Shown piece by piece: positions 27,868 through 35,614 of a stretch of 64,000 bases of DNA (its first letter is position 1; every line of letters begins with the position of its first letter). The position numbers and the translations under genes were made by a program. Below the pieces are notes generated by a model, which saw only the letters and a program-made list of their open reading frames with translations, had not been told where the DNA came from and made no database searches. Source of the stretch: Bacteroidales bacterium (GTDB taxonomy: Bacteria; Bacteroidota; Bacteroidia; Bacteroidales; F082); the NCBI GenBank assembly GCA_017632935.1, contig JAGBQJ010000036.1, positions 22,032-86,031 of the forward strand, given 5' to 3'.

Positions 27868-29940
27868 ATGCATATAGGAATTCCCATCTGGATGTTAGTC
27901 GTATCACTGCTGGCAGGCTTGGCAGCGGCTACGGTATTGTATTTCCGTAACAAGAAACAACACTATGGCAAAGCATTGAATGCCATTCTGTTCGCGCTCC
28001 GAACTCTGATTGTGGGATTGGTGGTGTTATTGCTTTTCAACCCATTGATTCGGCAGAAATTCAGCTCGGTGGAGACACCTACGATTATCCTCGCCCATGA
28101 TAATTCTTCTTCCATCGCCTTATGTAAGGATTCCACTTTCTACAAAACCGACTATTTGACCCAATTTGAGCAGTTTAGAAAAGACCTGAACACTGATTTC
28201 AATGTCGATGAATACCTCTTCGGCGAGGAAGTCCGCGATTTCGACCAAGTCGATTTCTCCGACCAACTGACGGACTTGTCGTCGTTGCTCAAGACCTTGG
28301 ACAGAAGGTATTACAAGCGCAATGTGGGTGCAGTGCTGCTTTTCTCCGATGGCATCTATAACCGTGGCTTCGAGCCGGAACTGGTGGCGGAAAAATTCCC
28401 CTTCCCAGTGCATACCATTGTTTTGGGTGACACGGTGTCTTATCCCGACCTCGCCATCCGCAATGTGCATTATAATAAGGTGGTGTCGCTCGGCGCGACC
28501 TTCCCTGTCCGCGTGACGGTGGCTGCCCGCGACTTGGCAGGCCGCAAGGCCCAACTGACCCTTAAGGAAAGCGGTCGCATCATCGAGAAGCGCGACATCG
28601 AGATTCCGTCCAATCGCTTCTCCAAGGAAATCGACTTCATGCTCGATGCCACCAAGAAAGGCGTGATGGCCATCGACATCGAGGTGAGCGGCATTGCCGA
28701 GGAAGAGCAACTGCTGAATAATGTGAGGCATATCTATGTCGAGGTGCTAGATCAAAAGTATAAGCTGCTCTGTGTGGCTGCCTCACCGCATCCCGATTTG
28801 GGTGCTTTGCGCAGCGTGCTCAACGACAATTATGAGGTGGACTTCTGCTTTGGTAAAGAGACCTTACCCGACTTTGCCAACTACGACTTGGTCATCCTGC
28901 ATCAAGTGCCCTCGGCGCGAACGGATTTCAATGCCCTGAAGACACAGTTAGACAAGAATGTGAAACTCCCCGTTTTCTTCATCATCGGGAAGGATACTGA
29001 CCGTGATATGCTGAATAAGTTACAGGGGGTCTTTGCCTTACATTCTGGTGCGACTAACACCTTGATGGATGTCAAGGCGCACCAAAACACGGCCTTTTCG
29101 ACCTTTACCTTCGTTTCAAAGTCGGAGCAACTCATTGCGAAATATCCACCTTTGGCTTTGCCGCATTTAGAGATCAATGCTTTGAAATCGCATGATGACT
29201 TACTCTTGCAAGAGGTGATGGGCATAAAGTCGGGATTGCCGCTGTTGAGCTTCGCCAACGATGGGCGCAAGATGGCCTTCTTGTTTGGCACCAACATCTG
29301 GCGTTGGAGGCTGTACGAATACTACCAGTCGAAGAACCACGATGTGTTCGACGAGATGTTCTCCAAGTCGCTGAAATATTTGTTACTTTCAGCCAACGAC
29401 GGTTCGGCCATCTATGCCAAGGAGACCTACTACAGCAATGAGCCCGTCATCATCACCGCTGAGTTGCGTAACCCGAACAACGAACTCGTGACCGACCCCG
29501 ACCTGACCATTCAAATCGAGAACAAACTGACGGGCGAGACCTACGACTACACCTTCTCGAAGCACGACCACGACTATGAATTGAACGCTGGCCTTTTGCC
29601 CGAGGGCCTGTATACCTATAAGGTGCAAGCGCAGATGGGCGACAGGATGATCAATGTTGGAGGCTCCTTCTCGGTGGTGCCGCTCGGCATTGAAGCTCAG
29701 CAACTCACTGCCGATGCAGAGCGGATGCGCATCATCGCTCGCCTGACCAACGGAAACTGCTACACTGCCCGCGAGTTGCAACAACTTTTTGCTGACTTGC
29801 ACAATGATTCGCGCATCACCTCCGTTGAACACCATGAGAGCCGCTTTGAGGATTTGATCCACTCCAAGTGGATCTTCTTTGTCCTCATCGGTCTTGCCGC
29901 CGTGGAATGGCTGTTACGAAAATTGTTTGGAAGCTATTAG
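27868..29940 (+). CDS. Membrane protein with VWA-like domain
   Basis: 690 residues from ATG 27868. Two N-terminal transmembrane helices (about 6-25 and 38-58) and one C-terminal helix (WIFFVLIGLAAVEWLL) enclose a large periplasmic region. Just after helix 2 is a MIDAS-like DxSxS motif (Asp78-Ser80-Ser82, AHDNSSSI), followed by VLLFSDGIYNRG, typical of von Willebrand A domains. This layout resembles the large VWA membrane proteins of Bacteroidota related to the BatA/B family. The second half has Ig-like strands. Its partners and role are unknown. Confidence 0.75.
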   Translation: MHIGIPIWMLVVSLLAGLAAATVLYFRNKKQHYGKALNAILFALRTLIVGLVVLLLFNPLIRQKFSSVETPTIILAHDNSSSIALCKDSTFYKTDYLTQFEQFRKDLNTDFNVDEYLFGEEVRDFDQVDFSDQLTDLSSLLKTLDRRYYKRNVGAVLLFSDGIYNRGFEPELVAEKFPFPVHTIVLGDTVSYPDLAIRNVHYNKVVSLGATFPVRVTVAARDLAGRKAQLTLKESGRIIEKRDIEIPSNRFSKEIDFMLDATKKGVMAIDIEVSGIAEEEQLLNNVRHIYVEVLDQKYKLLCVAASPHPDLGALRSVLNDNYEVDFCFGKETLPDFANYDLVILHQVPSARTDFNALKTQLDKNVKLPVFFIIGKDTDRDMLNKLQGVFALHSGATNTLMDVKAHQNTAFSTFTFVSKSEQLIAKYPPLALPHLEINALKSHDDLLLQEVMGIKSGLPLLSFANDGRKMAFLFGTNIWRWRLYEYYQSKNHDVFDEMFSKSLKYLLLSANDGSAIYAKETYYSNEPVIITAELRNPNNELVTDPDLTIQIENKLTGETYDYTFSKHDHDYELNAGLLPEGLYTYKVQAQMGDRMINVGGSFSVVPLGIEAQQLTADAERMRIIARLTNGNCYTARELQQLFADLHNDSRITSVEHHESRFEDLIHSKWIFFVLIGLAAVEWLLRKLFGSY

Positions 29941-30010
29941 AATGCAGAATTAAGAATGCAGAATGAGGAATTTTGAATCTTTAAATTTTGAATCTTTAAA
30001 TCTTAAATAC
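29941..30010. repeat. Low-complexity AT-rich leader repeats
   Basis: AATGCAGAATTAAGAATGCAGAA followed by two copies of TTTTGAATCTTTAAA. A related leader (TTGAATCTTTGAATCTTTGAA) precedes the gene at 63835. Confidence 0.6.
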
Positions 30011-30019
30011 AAACGCTTT

Positions 30020-30544
30020 ATGAAAATCCAAGATCAAGCTGTCGTCACGATGACCTACGTCCTGCGTGAAAACGACGAAAACGGTCCCATCCTTCAGGAG
30101 ACCACAAAAGAGAACCCCTTTGTGTGCATCTTCGGTATGCACCAGCTGTTGCCCAAGTTTGAAGAGAACTTGATGGGCAAGGAGCCCGGCGACCATTATG
30201 CCTTCCACCTGACCCCGGAAGAGGGCTACGGCGAGCGCGATGAGGCCTATGTGATGGACCTCGACAAGAACATGTTCATGCAGAACAACGTGCTGATGGA
30301 CATGGTGAAAGTCGGCGCCCAGCTGATGATGCAGACTTCCGACGGTCGTCCGATCGCTGGCATCGTCCGCGAAATCGGCGACAAGCATGTGAAGATGGAC
30401 TTCAACCACGATATGGCGGGCAAGCATCTCCATTTCTCAGGCGAAATCCTTGATGTCCGCGAGTCGACCGATGAGGACTTCGCTCCTGGTGGCTGCAGTG
30501 GCTGTGGTGGTGACTGCGATGGCGGTTGTGAAGGCTGCAAATGA
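30020..30544 (+). CDS. FKBP-type peptidyl-prolyl isomerase, SlyD-like
   Basis: 174 residues from ATG 30020; an in-frame upstream ATG at 29963 would translate repetitive leader DNA. The FKBP core is split by an insert-in-flap domain as in SlyD: QLLPKFEENLMGKEPGD, then EEGYGERDEAYVMDLDK, then HMDF-like LHFSGEIL. The last 20 residues are Cys/Gly-rich, with six Cys in CSGC, GGDCDGGC and EGC, a probable metal-binding tail like the SlyD nickel tail but Cys- rather than His-based. Acts as a folding helper and perhaps in metal delivery. Confidence 0.88.
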   Translation: MKIQDQAVVTMTYVLRENDENGPILQETTKENPFVCIFGMHQLLPKFEENLMGKEPGDHYAFHLTPEEGYGERDEAYVMDLDKNMFMQNNVLMDMVKVGAQLMMQTSDGRPIAGIVREIGDKHVKMDFNHDMAGKHLHFSGEILDVRESTDEDFAPGGCSGCGGDCDGGCEGCK

Positions 30545-30554
30545 TGTATACCTT

Positions 30555-30582
30555 GTAGAGACGGTGTGCACACCGTCTCTAC
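30555..30582. repeat. Palindromic GTAGAGACG repeat, copy 1 (perfect)
   Basis: 28-bp perfect palindrome, each half GTAGAGACGGTGTG. It follows the SlyD-like gene and may act as a terminator or REP-like element. Two more copies are at 31377 and 36723. Confidence 0.85.
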
Positions 30583-30606
30583 TTGGAAAATTTGCAACCA
30601 TTTTTC

Positions 30607-30614
30607 TAAGTTTG
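30607..30614 (+). promoter_or_regulatory. -7 box for the 30654 lipoprotein
   Basis: TAAGTTTG followed by CACCGTCATT. The run TTTGCACCGTCATT is repeated exactly at 33031-33044. Confidence 0.5.
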
Positions 30615-30653
30615 CACCGTCATTTGTTTGTTAACTCTTAAAACAAATCAACT

Positions 30654-31364
30654 ATGAATAAGACTACGAAGGTTTTAGCAGCCTTAATGCTAATGGTGAC
30701 GGCATTCGTTGCCGTGGGATGTCTGAACATCGGTAAGCCGCACAAAAAACACCAAAGTGTTGACCTTGGCCTGCCCAGCGGAACGAAGTGGGCTACCTGC
30801 AACGTGGGAGCGAAAACCCCTGAAGCGTTTGGCGGCTATTTTGCTTGGGGCGAGACGAAACCCAAAGAAAGGTATGATTGGAGTAATTACCAGTATACCA
30901 TGGGTACTGACTCAGAAATGATGAAATACTGCACCAATCCTGAGTATGGAATCAACGGTTATACTGACGGATTACTTTTTTTGGAACCTGGAGACGATGC
31001 CGCGACGGTCAATTGGGGCAAGAAATGGCGGACGCCTACTTTTGAACAGTGGAAAGAGTTGCATGAAAACACCACCCAAAGCGTGACCGTCAGAAACGGC
31101 GTGAATGGTATGCTATTTACTGGCAGAAACGGCAAGAGCATTTTCCTGCCTTTTGCCGGCTCCTCCGCCAAGAATGCCACAAAAAGGGGACAAAACGAAA
31201 ACGGCTCTTACTGGACGAGCTTGCTTCACACGGAAAGCCATGCCGACGCCTCGGACGCTGCCATGATGTATTTTATCTCTAACAATACACCCAATATGTC
31301 ATTTGTAGAGATTGAGGCTCCCCGATATATGGGTATGACCATCCGTCCGGTGCGGAAGAAATAA
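30654..31364 (+). CDS. FISUMP/DUF1566-like lipoprotein
   Basis: 236 residues. Signal sequence with lipobox VAVGC (Cys about 23), so probably membrane-anchored. The body starts VDLGLPSGTKWATCNVGA and continues WGKKWRTPTFEQWKEL, GRNGKSIFLPFAGS and ends MTIRPVRKK, the pattern of the Fibrobacter succinogenes major paralogous (FISUMP) domain, a fold common in secreted Bacteroidota proteins with no known biochemical activity. A paralogue is at 34857. Flanked on both sides by GTAGAGACG palindromes. Confidence 0.75.
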   Translation: MNKTTKVLAALMLMVTAFVAVGCLNIGKPHKKHQSVDLGLPSGTKWATCNVGAKTPEAFGGYFAWGETKPKERYDWSNYQYTMGTDSEMMKYCTNPEYGINGYTDGLLFLEPGDDAATVNWGKKWRTPTFEQWKELHENTTQSVTVRNGVNGMLFTGRNGKSIFLPFAGSSAKNATKRGQNENGSYWTSLLHTESHADASDAAMMYFISNNTPNMSFVEIEAPRYMGMTIRPVRKK

Positions 31365-31376
31365 TTGTTGGATTTT

Positions 31377-31404
31377 GTAGAGAAGGTGTGCACACTATCT
31401 CTAC
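31377..31404. repeat. Palindromic GTAGAGACG repeat, copy 2 (degenerate)
   Basis: 28-bp imperfect palindrome (GTAGAGAAGGTGTG / CACACTATCTCTAC) after the FISUMP-like gene, decayed at three positions relative to copy 1. Confidence 0.8.
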
Positions 31405-31413
31405 CAGCTTGAC

Positions 31414-31462
31414 AAAACTCTGGGAAAAAATCAAGTAAATTTAGATTTTTCCCCAGAGTTTT
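31414..31462. terminator. Hairpin abutting the DUF4143 gene stop (direct-repeat copy 1)
   Basis: AAAACTCTGGGAAAAAATC pairs with GATTTTTCCCCAGAGTTTT (19 bp, one mismatch). It touches the stop codon of the minus-strand ATPase gene and can terminate its transcript. The same hairpin in the same orientation is found upstream of that gene at 32804. Confidence 0.75.
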
Positions 31463-32764
31463 CTATTTTGAGATACAAAATGTCGCATAAAGCGGCACGG
31501 CTTTGATGTTGTTGTCGAAGCCGAAATGCTTTTGCGAAATTCGTATGGAATAGGGTGAATTGTACTTTTTCGAGAACAAGTTCATGCTGATGGCTTTGTT
31601 GCGTTTGCCTTTTTTTACCTCAACGGGAATGATGCCGCTGTCAGTTTGCAGCACGAAATCCACCTCGGCCGTGTTGTCGTTTTTCCAATAGTAAAGCGGA
31701 ATTTGGTTGGCTTTAAATTGTTGTGCCACATAGTTTTCGGCTAAGGCTCCCAAAAAGTTATTGTCTTGCTCAATGGTTGAAAGTATAGTTGGGTAGGAGA
31801 TGCCCGATTTCATGGTGAGCAGGCCCACATCGGCCATGTAGAGTTTGAAGTCGGAGAGGTCAGCATAAGCTGCAATAGGCATAAGGCCTTGTGTGGTCTT
31901 TTGGCATTTCAGCACAATGCCCGCCGACTCTAACCAGTCGATGGACTCGCCGAACAGTGTGGCACTGCCGCCTTTCTGCACCACTTTGTATTGGAACTTC
32001 GTGTTTTCCTTGGCTAATTGCGTAGGAATGGAGTTGTAGCACGCCCGAATCTTGACCGAAGTGGAGGCCGTGGCGTATTTGGCCATGTCCGCCAAGTACT
32101 CATTAACGATGCGGCTTTGAATGTCAACAATGTCGATGAAACTCTGAGTTTCAACAAACTGCCTCACCACGGCAGGCATTCCGCCCGTAATCAGATATTG
32201 CCGATACAACTCGATCAGCATTTGGTGGATACCGTTTTCCAAAGGCTTGCTGTCGGCGAAATGGCTTTTGGTTTCCTCAGCGAAGAACCGCTTGCCCATT
32301 GCCCAAAGAAATTCTTCGAAATCAAGCGGATACATATAGATTTCATCGACCTTACCAACAGGGAAAGAATATTTCTCGCGGTTGACGGCCACACCAAGCA
32401 GACTTCCGGCGGCCACTACATGATATTGGGGCGCTTCCTCGCAAAAGACCTTCAACGCCATCAATGCCCGTTCGCTGCTTTGGATTTCGTCGAAGATGAT
32501 GAGGGTTTTGCCCACTTTAATCGGTTGATTGTAAGTGGCTTCAAGGTATTGGATGATTCTTGTCGGGTTGAGGTCGCCTTCAAAAATCGCGGCCACAGCC
32601 ACTTGGTTTTCCAAATGCACATAGATGGTGTTCTCGAAATAGGAGGCTCCAAATTCTTTCAGGATATAGGTCTTGCCCACCTGCCTCGCGCCGTTCACGA
32701 TGAGCGGCATCCGGTTCTTTTTGTCTTTCCATTGGACCAATTCGGCCATCACTTTTCTTTCCAT
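31463..32764 (-). CDS. AAA ATPase with DUF4143 C-terminal domain
   Basis: 433 residues. Walker A GARQVGKTYIL near residue 25 and Walker B LIIFDEIQ near 90 form an AAA_14-type ATPase; the C-terminal half has the DUF4143 pattern with EVDFVL and PVEVKKG, reminiscent of a PD-(D/E)xK nuclease core. These proteins are abundant and often species-variable in Bacteroidota; their function is not established. It is a lone gene with its own -7 box (32784-32791), bracketed by two copies of one hairpin, which suggests it moved in as a cassette. Confidence 0.85.
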   Translation of the reverse strand: MERKVMAELVQWKDKKNRMPLIVNGARQVGKTYILKEFGASYFENTIYVHLENQVAVAAIFEGDLNPTRIIQYLEATYNQPIKVGKTLIIFDEIQSSERALMALKVFCEEAPQYHVVAAGSLLGVAVNREKYSFPVGKVDEIYMYPLDFEEFLWAMGKRFFAEETKSHFADSKPLENGIHQMLIELYRQYLITGGMPAVVRQFVETQSFIDIVDIQSRIVNEYLADMAKYATASTSVKIRACYNSIPTQLAKENTKFQYKVVQKGGSATLFGESIDWLESAGIVLKCQKTTQGLMPIAAYADLSDFKLYMADVGLLTMKSGISYPTILSTIEQDNNFLGALAENYVAQQFKANQIPLYYWKNDNTAEVDFVLQTDSGIIPVEVKKGKRNKAISMNLFSKKYNSPYSIRISQKHFGFDNNIKAVPLYATFCISK

Positions 32765-32783
32765 AGCGCTTCATTTTACCCCG

Positions 32784-32791
32784 CAAAAATA
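32784..32791 (-). promoter_or_regulatory. -7 box for the DUF4143 ATPase
   Basis: CAAAAATA (TATTTTTG on the minus strand), 20 bp before the ATG. Confidence 0.5.
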
Positions 32792-32803
32792 ATTATTTTT
32801 GAT

Positions 32804-32852
32804 AAAACTCTGGGAAAAAATCTGAATTTTTATGATTTTTCCATAGAGTTTT
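32804..32852. repeat. Hairpin upstream of the DUF4143 gene (direct-repeat copy 2)
   Basis: AAAACTCTGGGAAAAAATC with arm GATTTTTCCATAGAGTTTT. The left arm is identical over 19 bp to the copy at 31414; the total span (49 bp) and orientation are also the same. Confidence 0.75.
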
Positions 32853-33160
32853 ATTGATAAATTGCGCAAATGGGCAAAAACTCCCATAGTTGCGCAACTT
32901 ATTGAAAGATTTTCTGCGCAAATAGTGCTTTCTGATGCCATTTGCGCAGATTATCTTTGGATTTTCTGCGGAAATGTGTTTTTGAAAAACTTTTCTCCTT
33001 TTTCGTGTGTTTGAAGTCATTTTCCTTATATTTGCACCGTCATTCGATTGAAACATCAATTGATAGTGACAATGAATAAGAAATTGCTAAATAATGCAAC
33101 AATTTGATAAATAAAAGATTATAAACAAAAATATTGGCCTATGAGATAACGCATAAAAGC
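32853..33160. other. AT-rich non-coding stretch with TGCGCAAAT repeats
   Basis: No gene seen. Several TGCGCAA/TTGCGCA words occur, including the inverted pair CTGCGCAAAT / ATTTGCGCAG at about 32917 and 32940. A -7 box TATATTTG at 33027-33034 is followed by CACCGTCATT as upstream of the 30654 gene, then an 11-codon open frame MNKKLLNNATI (33072-33107), which may be a decayed start of a related gene or a leader peptide. Confidence 0.45.
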
Positions 33161-33372
33161 GATATGCACATCATAGAATAGGAAAAAGCGAAGTAGCTTA
33201 TTCTGGATTCCTTGAAACTTCGACACTTTCAAAATCCTCCCGGAGTAAAGCAACGACGCTCCCGTCATTTGGCGTGGGCTTTACTCGTTGTAATTGGGAG
33301 GATTAGGTAGTCGAAGACCTCAAGGAATCCGATGAAGGCGACAAAGTGCCACGCTTTTTTTGTGTGTATGTC
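33161..33372 (+). ncRNA. Candidate structured non-coding RNA (identity unknown)
   Basis: Nested complementary arms all around one axis: GATATGCACA/TGTGTATGTC (10 bp with two G-U), AAAAAGCG/CGCTTTTT (8), GGATTCCTTGA/TCAAGGAATCC (11), CTTCGAC/GTCGAAG (7), AATCCTCCC/GGGAGGATT (9), GAGTAAAGC/GCTTTACTC (9) and ACGC/GCGT. A large internal bubble separates the second and third helices. The outline (closing stem, central bubble, long terminal arm, about 210 nt) resembles 6S RNA, but no sequence match is claimed. The strand is inferred from the T-run at 33355-33361. It could instead be a folded leader of the 33457 gene or a MITE. Confidence 0.4.
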
Positions 33373-33456
33373 TTAAACTATTGGCACATCTAAACAAATA
33401 ACAAATTCAAAACAAAACCGATGGGCCAATGGGATATAACTGGCGACAATTGTATT

Positions 33457-33906
33457 ATGAAACTTAGAGTATTATTTGTATTTGCAATCTTATCATGTTC
33501 AGTATTTGCATACTCACAATATGTGATTCCGAATTTCTCAAATGAGACGTCGTATAGCAATTCAAGAAGTTCTTCAGGAGAACGTATCGGTAATATATCA
33601 GCGGATTTTGGTTGGGAGAGAAATATTAGGCAACTTGGTTATGAAGAAGCGGTGCAGTTTCGTTTTTATCCAGATGGAACGGTTTGGCACCATTATTGGG
33701 ACTATGATGCAAATCTAATCAAAAGAAATGGAACAGATAGGTATGAAAGTGGTACCTATGTCATCACCGAAAGCAATTCGAGAAAAATTAGGTTTACCAT
33801 AACTTGGTCGAATGGAAGGCAGAAAAGTGGATACATTGATTATTCGATGCATACGTATGCAGAACTCCACTATGATATGAAAGTGTATGAAGAATTGTCT
33901 CGTTAG
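33457..33906 (+). CDS. Small secreted protein, unrecognised
   Basis: 149 residues from ATG 33457, which begins a good signal peptide (KLRVLFVFAILSCSVFAYSQ); an upstream in-frame ATG at 33421 would bury it. The mature part is rich in Ser, Tyr and Arg with beta-strand-like alternation (VQFRFYPDGTVWHHYW, YESGTYVITES, KIRFTITWSNG), resembling small lipocalin-like or WG-type secreted folds, but no family is recognised. An internally deleted copy of this gene lies at 35480. More AT-rich than the core genes around it. Confidence 0.7.
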   Translation: MKLRVLFVFAILSCSVFAYSQYVIPNFSNETSYSNSRSSSGERIGNISADFGWERNIRQLGYEEAVQFRFYPDGTVWHHYWDYDANLIKRNGTDRYESGTYVITESNSRKIRFTITWSNGRQKSGYIDYSMHTYAELHYDMKVYEELSR

Positions 33907-33951
33907 TTTAAATAACAGAATTGCTTATTTTGTTATTTCGTTGTTTTAAAT

Positions 33952-33977
33952 ACTAGCGCCCACTAGTGGGCGCTAGT
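33952..33977. repeat. Perfect 26-bp palindrome
   Basis: Each half is ACTAGCGCCCACT; centre at 33964/33965. It lies 46 bp after the preceding stop and 24 bp before the next ATG. It could be a terminator stem or a dimeric-protein binding site. Confidence 0.7.
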
Positions 33978-34001
33978 GGAACCAACTTTAAAAACAATAA
34001 T

Positions 34002-34181
34002 ATGGTAGTAAGAATAATTGGCCTAATAATTAGTATAGCAATGATAATACTGGGATTAAACGGTGGTTTTGTATTAAAAGGTACAAATAGCAGCATGGCA
34101 TTAGTAATTGTCGGTGTTGTTTTCCTAGTGTTTGACATAATAGGAATAGTAAGATATAGTAAAAAGAGAAAAATGAATTAA
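34002..34181 (+). CDS. Small two-helix membrane protein
   Basis: 59 residues from ATG 34002: two hydrophobic helices (about 3-21, VRIIGLIISIAMIILGLNG, and 31-50, ALVIVGVVFLVFDIIGIV) and a basic tail YSKKRKMN. No family recognised. Followed 12 bp later by the 34194 gene, so probably co-transcribed. The short size and lack of a family make it a moderate call, but the helix-loop-helix pattern and codon pattern are coherent. Confidence 0.55.
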   Translation: MVVRIIGLIISIAMIILGLNGGFVLKGTNSSMALVIVGVVFLVFDIIGIVRYSKKRKMN

Positions 34182-34193
34182 ACTTAGATTAAT

Positions 34194-34769
34194 ATGGGAA
34201 TAATTTATAGAGCAGTTGGTGGCGTTATGGATGTAAATAAAGCCATCAAACAAAACAAAGCACAAAACAATGATTCCGCCCAAACCGTTGTGGTCCAGAA
34301 TAGGTTTTCTATTGATGTGCCATCGTTTTTAGAACCAACGACCAGATTCGGCGAGGACGCATCTGTACAGTATTGGAGTAGGACGTTAGATGTCTCATTC
34401 CAAGTTATTGATGAGCCTAAGCAAGAGTTTGTTGATGCTATTGAAGAATTGAGAAACGAATTGCCAGGTTTTGAGGAAGATAATACTCTCCTTGATCATA
34501 TGGCGACAATGGTGTTAAGCAATCTGTTTGATGATATTGATAAAGTTGAGATTGAGAATTATCAGAGAATCGTTATTAATGGATTGAAAGCTGTTATGCT
34601 CAATGCGTTCCAAAAAAGGACGTTTTTTAAAGATGCGTTATATGGGAGTCTTGCTTTTATTGAAGGGAAGGATACATTGTATCAGATAATCATATTATCG
34701 GGTGGCACAAGTATCCTAAAACTGTCTGACAAATTGGAACAATCAATTTATTCTTTTAAAGAACTGTAA
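34194..34769 (+). CDS. PsbP/Mog1-like uncharacterised protein
   Basis: 191 residues, no signal peptide. After a short N-terminal region comes NRFSIDVPSFLEPTTRFGEDASVQYWSR-type sequence, then DEPKQEFVDAI and a C-terminal IILSGGTSILKLSDKLEQSIYSF. This order (surface-active N-strand, 'DASVQY', then a closing strand-helix) is the pattern of Mog1/PsbP-like proteins found in many Bacteroidota, function unknown. It forms a pair with the two-helix membrane protein upstream. Confidence 0.65.
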   Translation: MGIIYRAVGGVMDVNKAIKQNKAQNNDSAQTVVVQNRFSIDVPSFLEPTTRFGEDASVQYWSRTLDVSFQVIDEPKQEFVDAIEELRNELPGFEEDNTLLDHMATMVLSNLFDDIDKVEIENYQRIVINGLKAVMLNAFQKRTFFKDALYGSLAFIEGKDTLYQIIILSGGTSILKLSDKLEQSIYSFKEL

Positions 34770-34823
34770 TTGAGCTGTATTAGAGCTAAACGACGACTAA
34801 AAGCTAAAGATTCAATCAATTAA

Positions 34824-34854
34824 AAGTTGCGCCCGACACGAATAAGGGATATTT
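34824..34854 (+). repeat. Duplicated 31-bp gene leader, copy 1
   Basis: AAGTTGCGCCCGACACGAAT plus AAGGGATATTT, followed after 2 bp by the ATG at 34857. The same 31 bp with one change lie at 36233-36263, again 2 bp before an ATG. Confidence 0.75.
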
Positions 34855-34856
34855 AT

Positions 34857-35459
34857 ATGAAAAATATGAGAATAATATGGGCTTTAACCTCCATTTTTCT
34901 TGCTTGGGGAATGATATTGTCAAGTGGTATGTGTACTTCTCTATTTGGACAATCTGGTAAGTTGAATGGGCATGATTATGTTGATTTAGGACTCCCATCG
35001 GGAACGAAATGGGCGTCATGTAATCTAGGAGCAAGTTCGCCTTCTGATTATGGAGATTATTTTGAGTCAATCTATAATGATGTGTATTCTGGACGTAAGA
35101 GTGACGACATTGTCACTAAAAGATGGGGAAGTGGCTGGGTTATGCCGACATATAATGATTTTGTTGAGTTGGAAAACAATTGTACTTGGCAATGGACTAC
35201 AAAAAATGGGAAAAATGGATATGTTGTAAGAGGCCGCAATGGGAATTCCATTTTTTTGCCAGCTGCAGGCCTTCGAAGCGGAAGTAATCGTGCTCTCCAA
35301 TATGCTGGTTCTTATGGTAGATATTGGAGCTGTACTCATCACGTTATGGATAGGATGATAGGTGTGTATGATCTTTACTTTGATTCTGGACATTATAATG
35401 TGAGTAACAGCTTTCAAGTGCTTCAAGAACAGTCTATAAGGCCCGTGAGCCATAGGTAA
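34857..35459 (+). CDS. FISUMP/DUF1566-like secreted protein
   Basis: 200 residues from ATG 34857. Signal peptide (RIIWALTSIFLAWGMILSSG), then YVDLGLPSGTKWASCNLGA, RWGSGWVMPTYNDFVEL, GRNGNSIFLPAAG and a final IRPVSHR, the same order of motifs as the 30654 protein but with a shorter central section. The upstream 31-bp leader is shared with the unrelated gene at 36266. Confidence 0.72.
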   Translation: MKNMRIIWALTSIFLAWGMILSSGMCTSLFGQSGKLNGHDYVDLGLPSGTKWASCNLGASSPSDYGDYFESIYNDVYSGRKSDDIVTKRWGSGWVMPTYNDFVELENNCTWQWTTKNGKNGYVVRGRNGNSIFLPAAGLRSGSNRALQYAGSYGRYWSCTHHVMDRMIGVYDLYFDSGHYNVSNSFQVLQEQSIRPVSHR

Positions 35460-35479
35460 TTAACCTTAGTAATTAAAAG

Positions 35480-35548
35480 CAAAACCGATGAAACGATGGG
35501 ATATATGATATGAACACTAAGAAGAATTGTCTCATTAGTTTATATAAC
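35480..35548 (+). pseudogene. Internally deleted relic of the 33457 gene
   Basis: CAAAACCGATG...ATGGGATATA at 35480-35505 matches the leader at 33413-33438, and TATGATATGAA...GAAGAATTGTCTC.TTAGTTTA.ATAAC at 35504-35548 matches the 3' end of the 33457 gene (33871-33916). About 430 bp of gene body are missing between the two blocks. Confidence 0.65.
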
Positions 35549-35552
35549 CGAA

Positions 35553-35589
35553 CATTAGTGTTTCTTTTTAAGGGACACTAATGGTTTTT
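35553..35589 (+). terminator. Hairpin terminator
   Basis: CATTAGTGT / ACACTAATG (9 bp) followed by GGTTTTTG, just after the gene relic and before the 35615 gene. Confidence 0.6.
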
Positions 35590-35614
35590 GTAAATGATTC
35601 AAAAAACTGACATT

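Noticed and set aside
32018-32857. 279-codon plus-strand frame opposite the DUF4143 gene
   Set aside because: Antisense shadow; the minus strand carries Walker A and B motifs and a promoter.
33161-33372. Integron attC site, tmRNA or group II intron fragment as explanation of the folded element
   Set aside because: No attC core sites, no tmRNA tag frame or tRNA-like ends, no intron domain V and no reverse transcriptase nearby.
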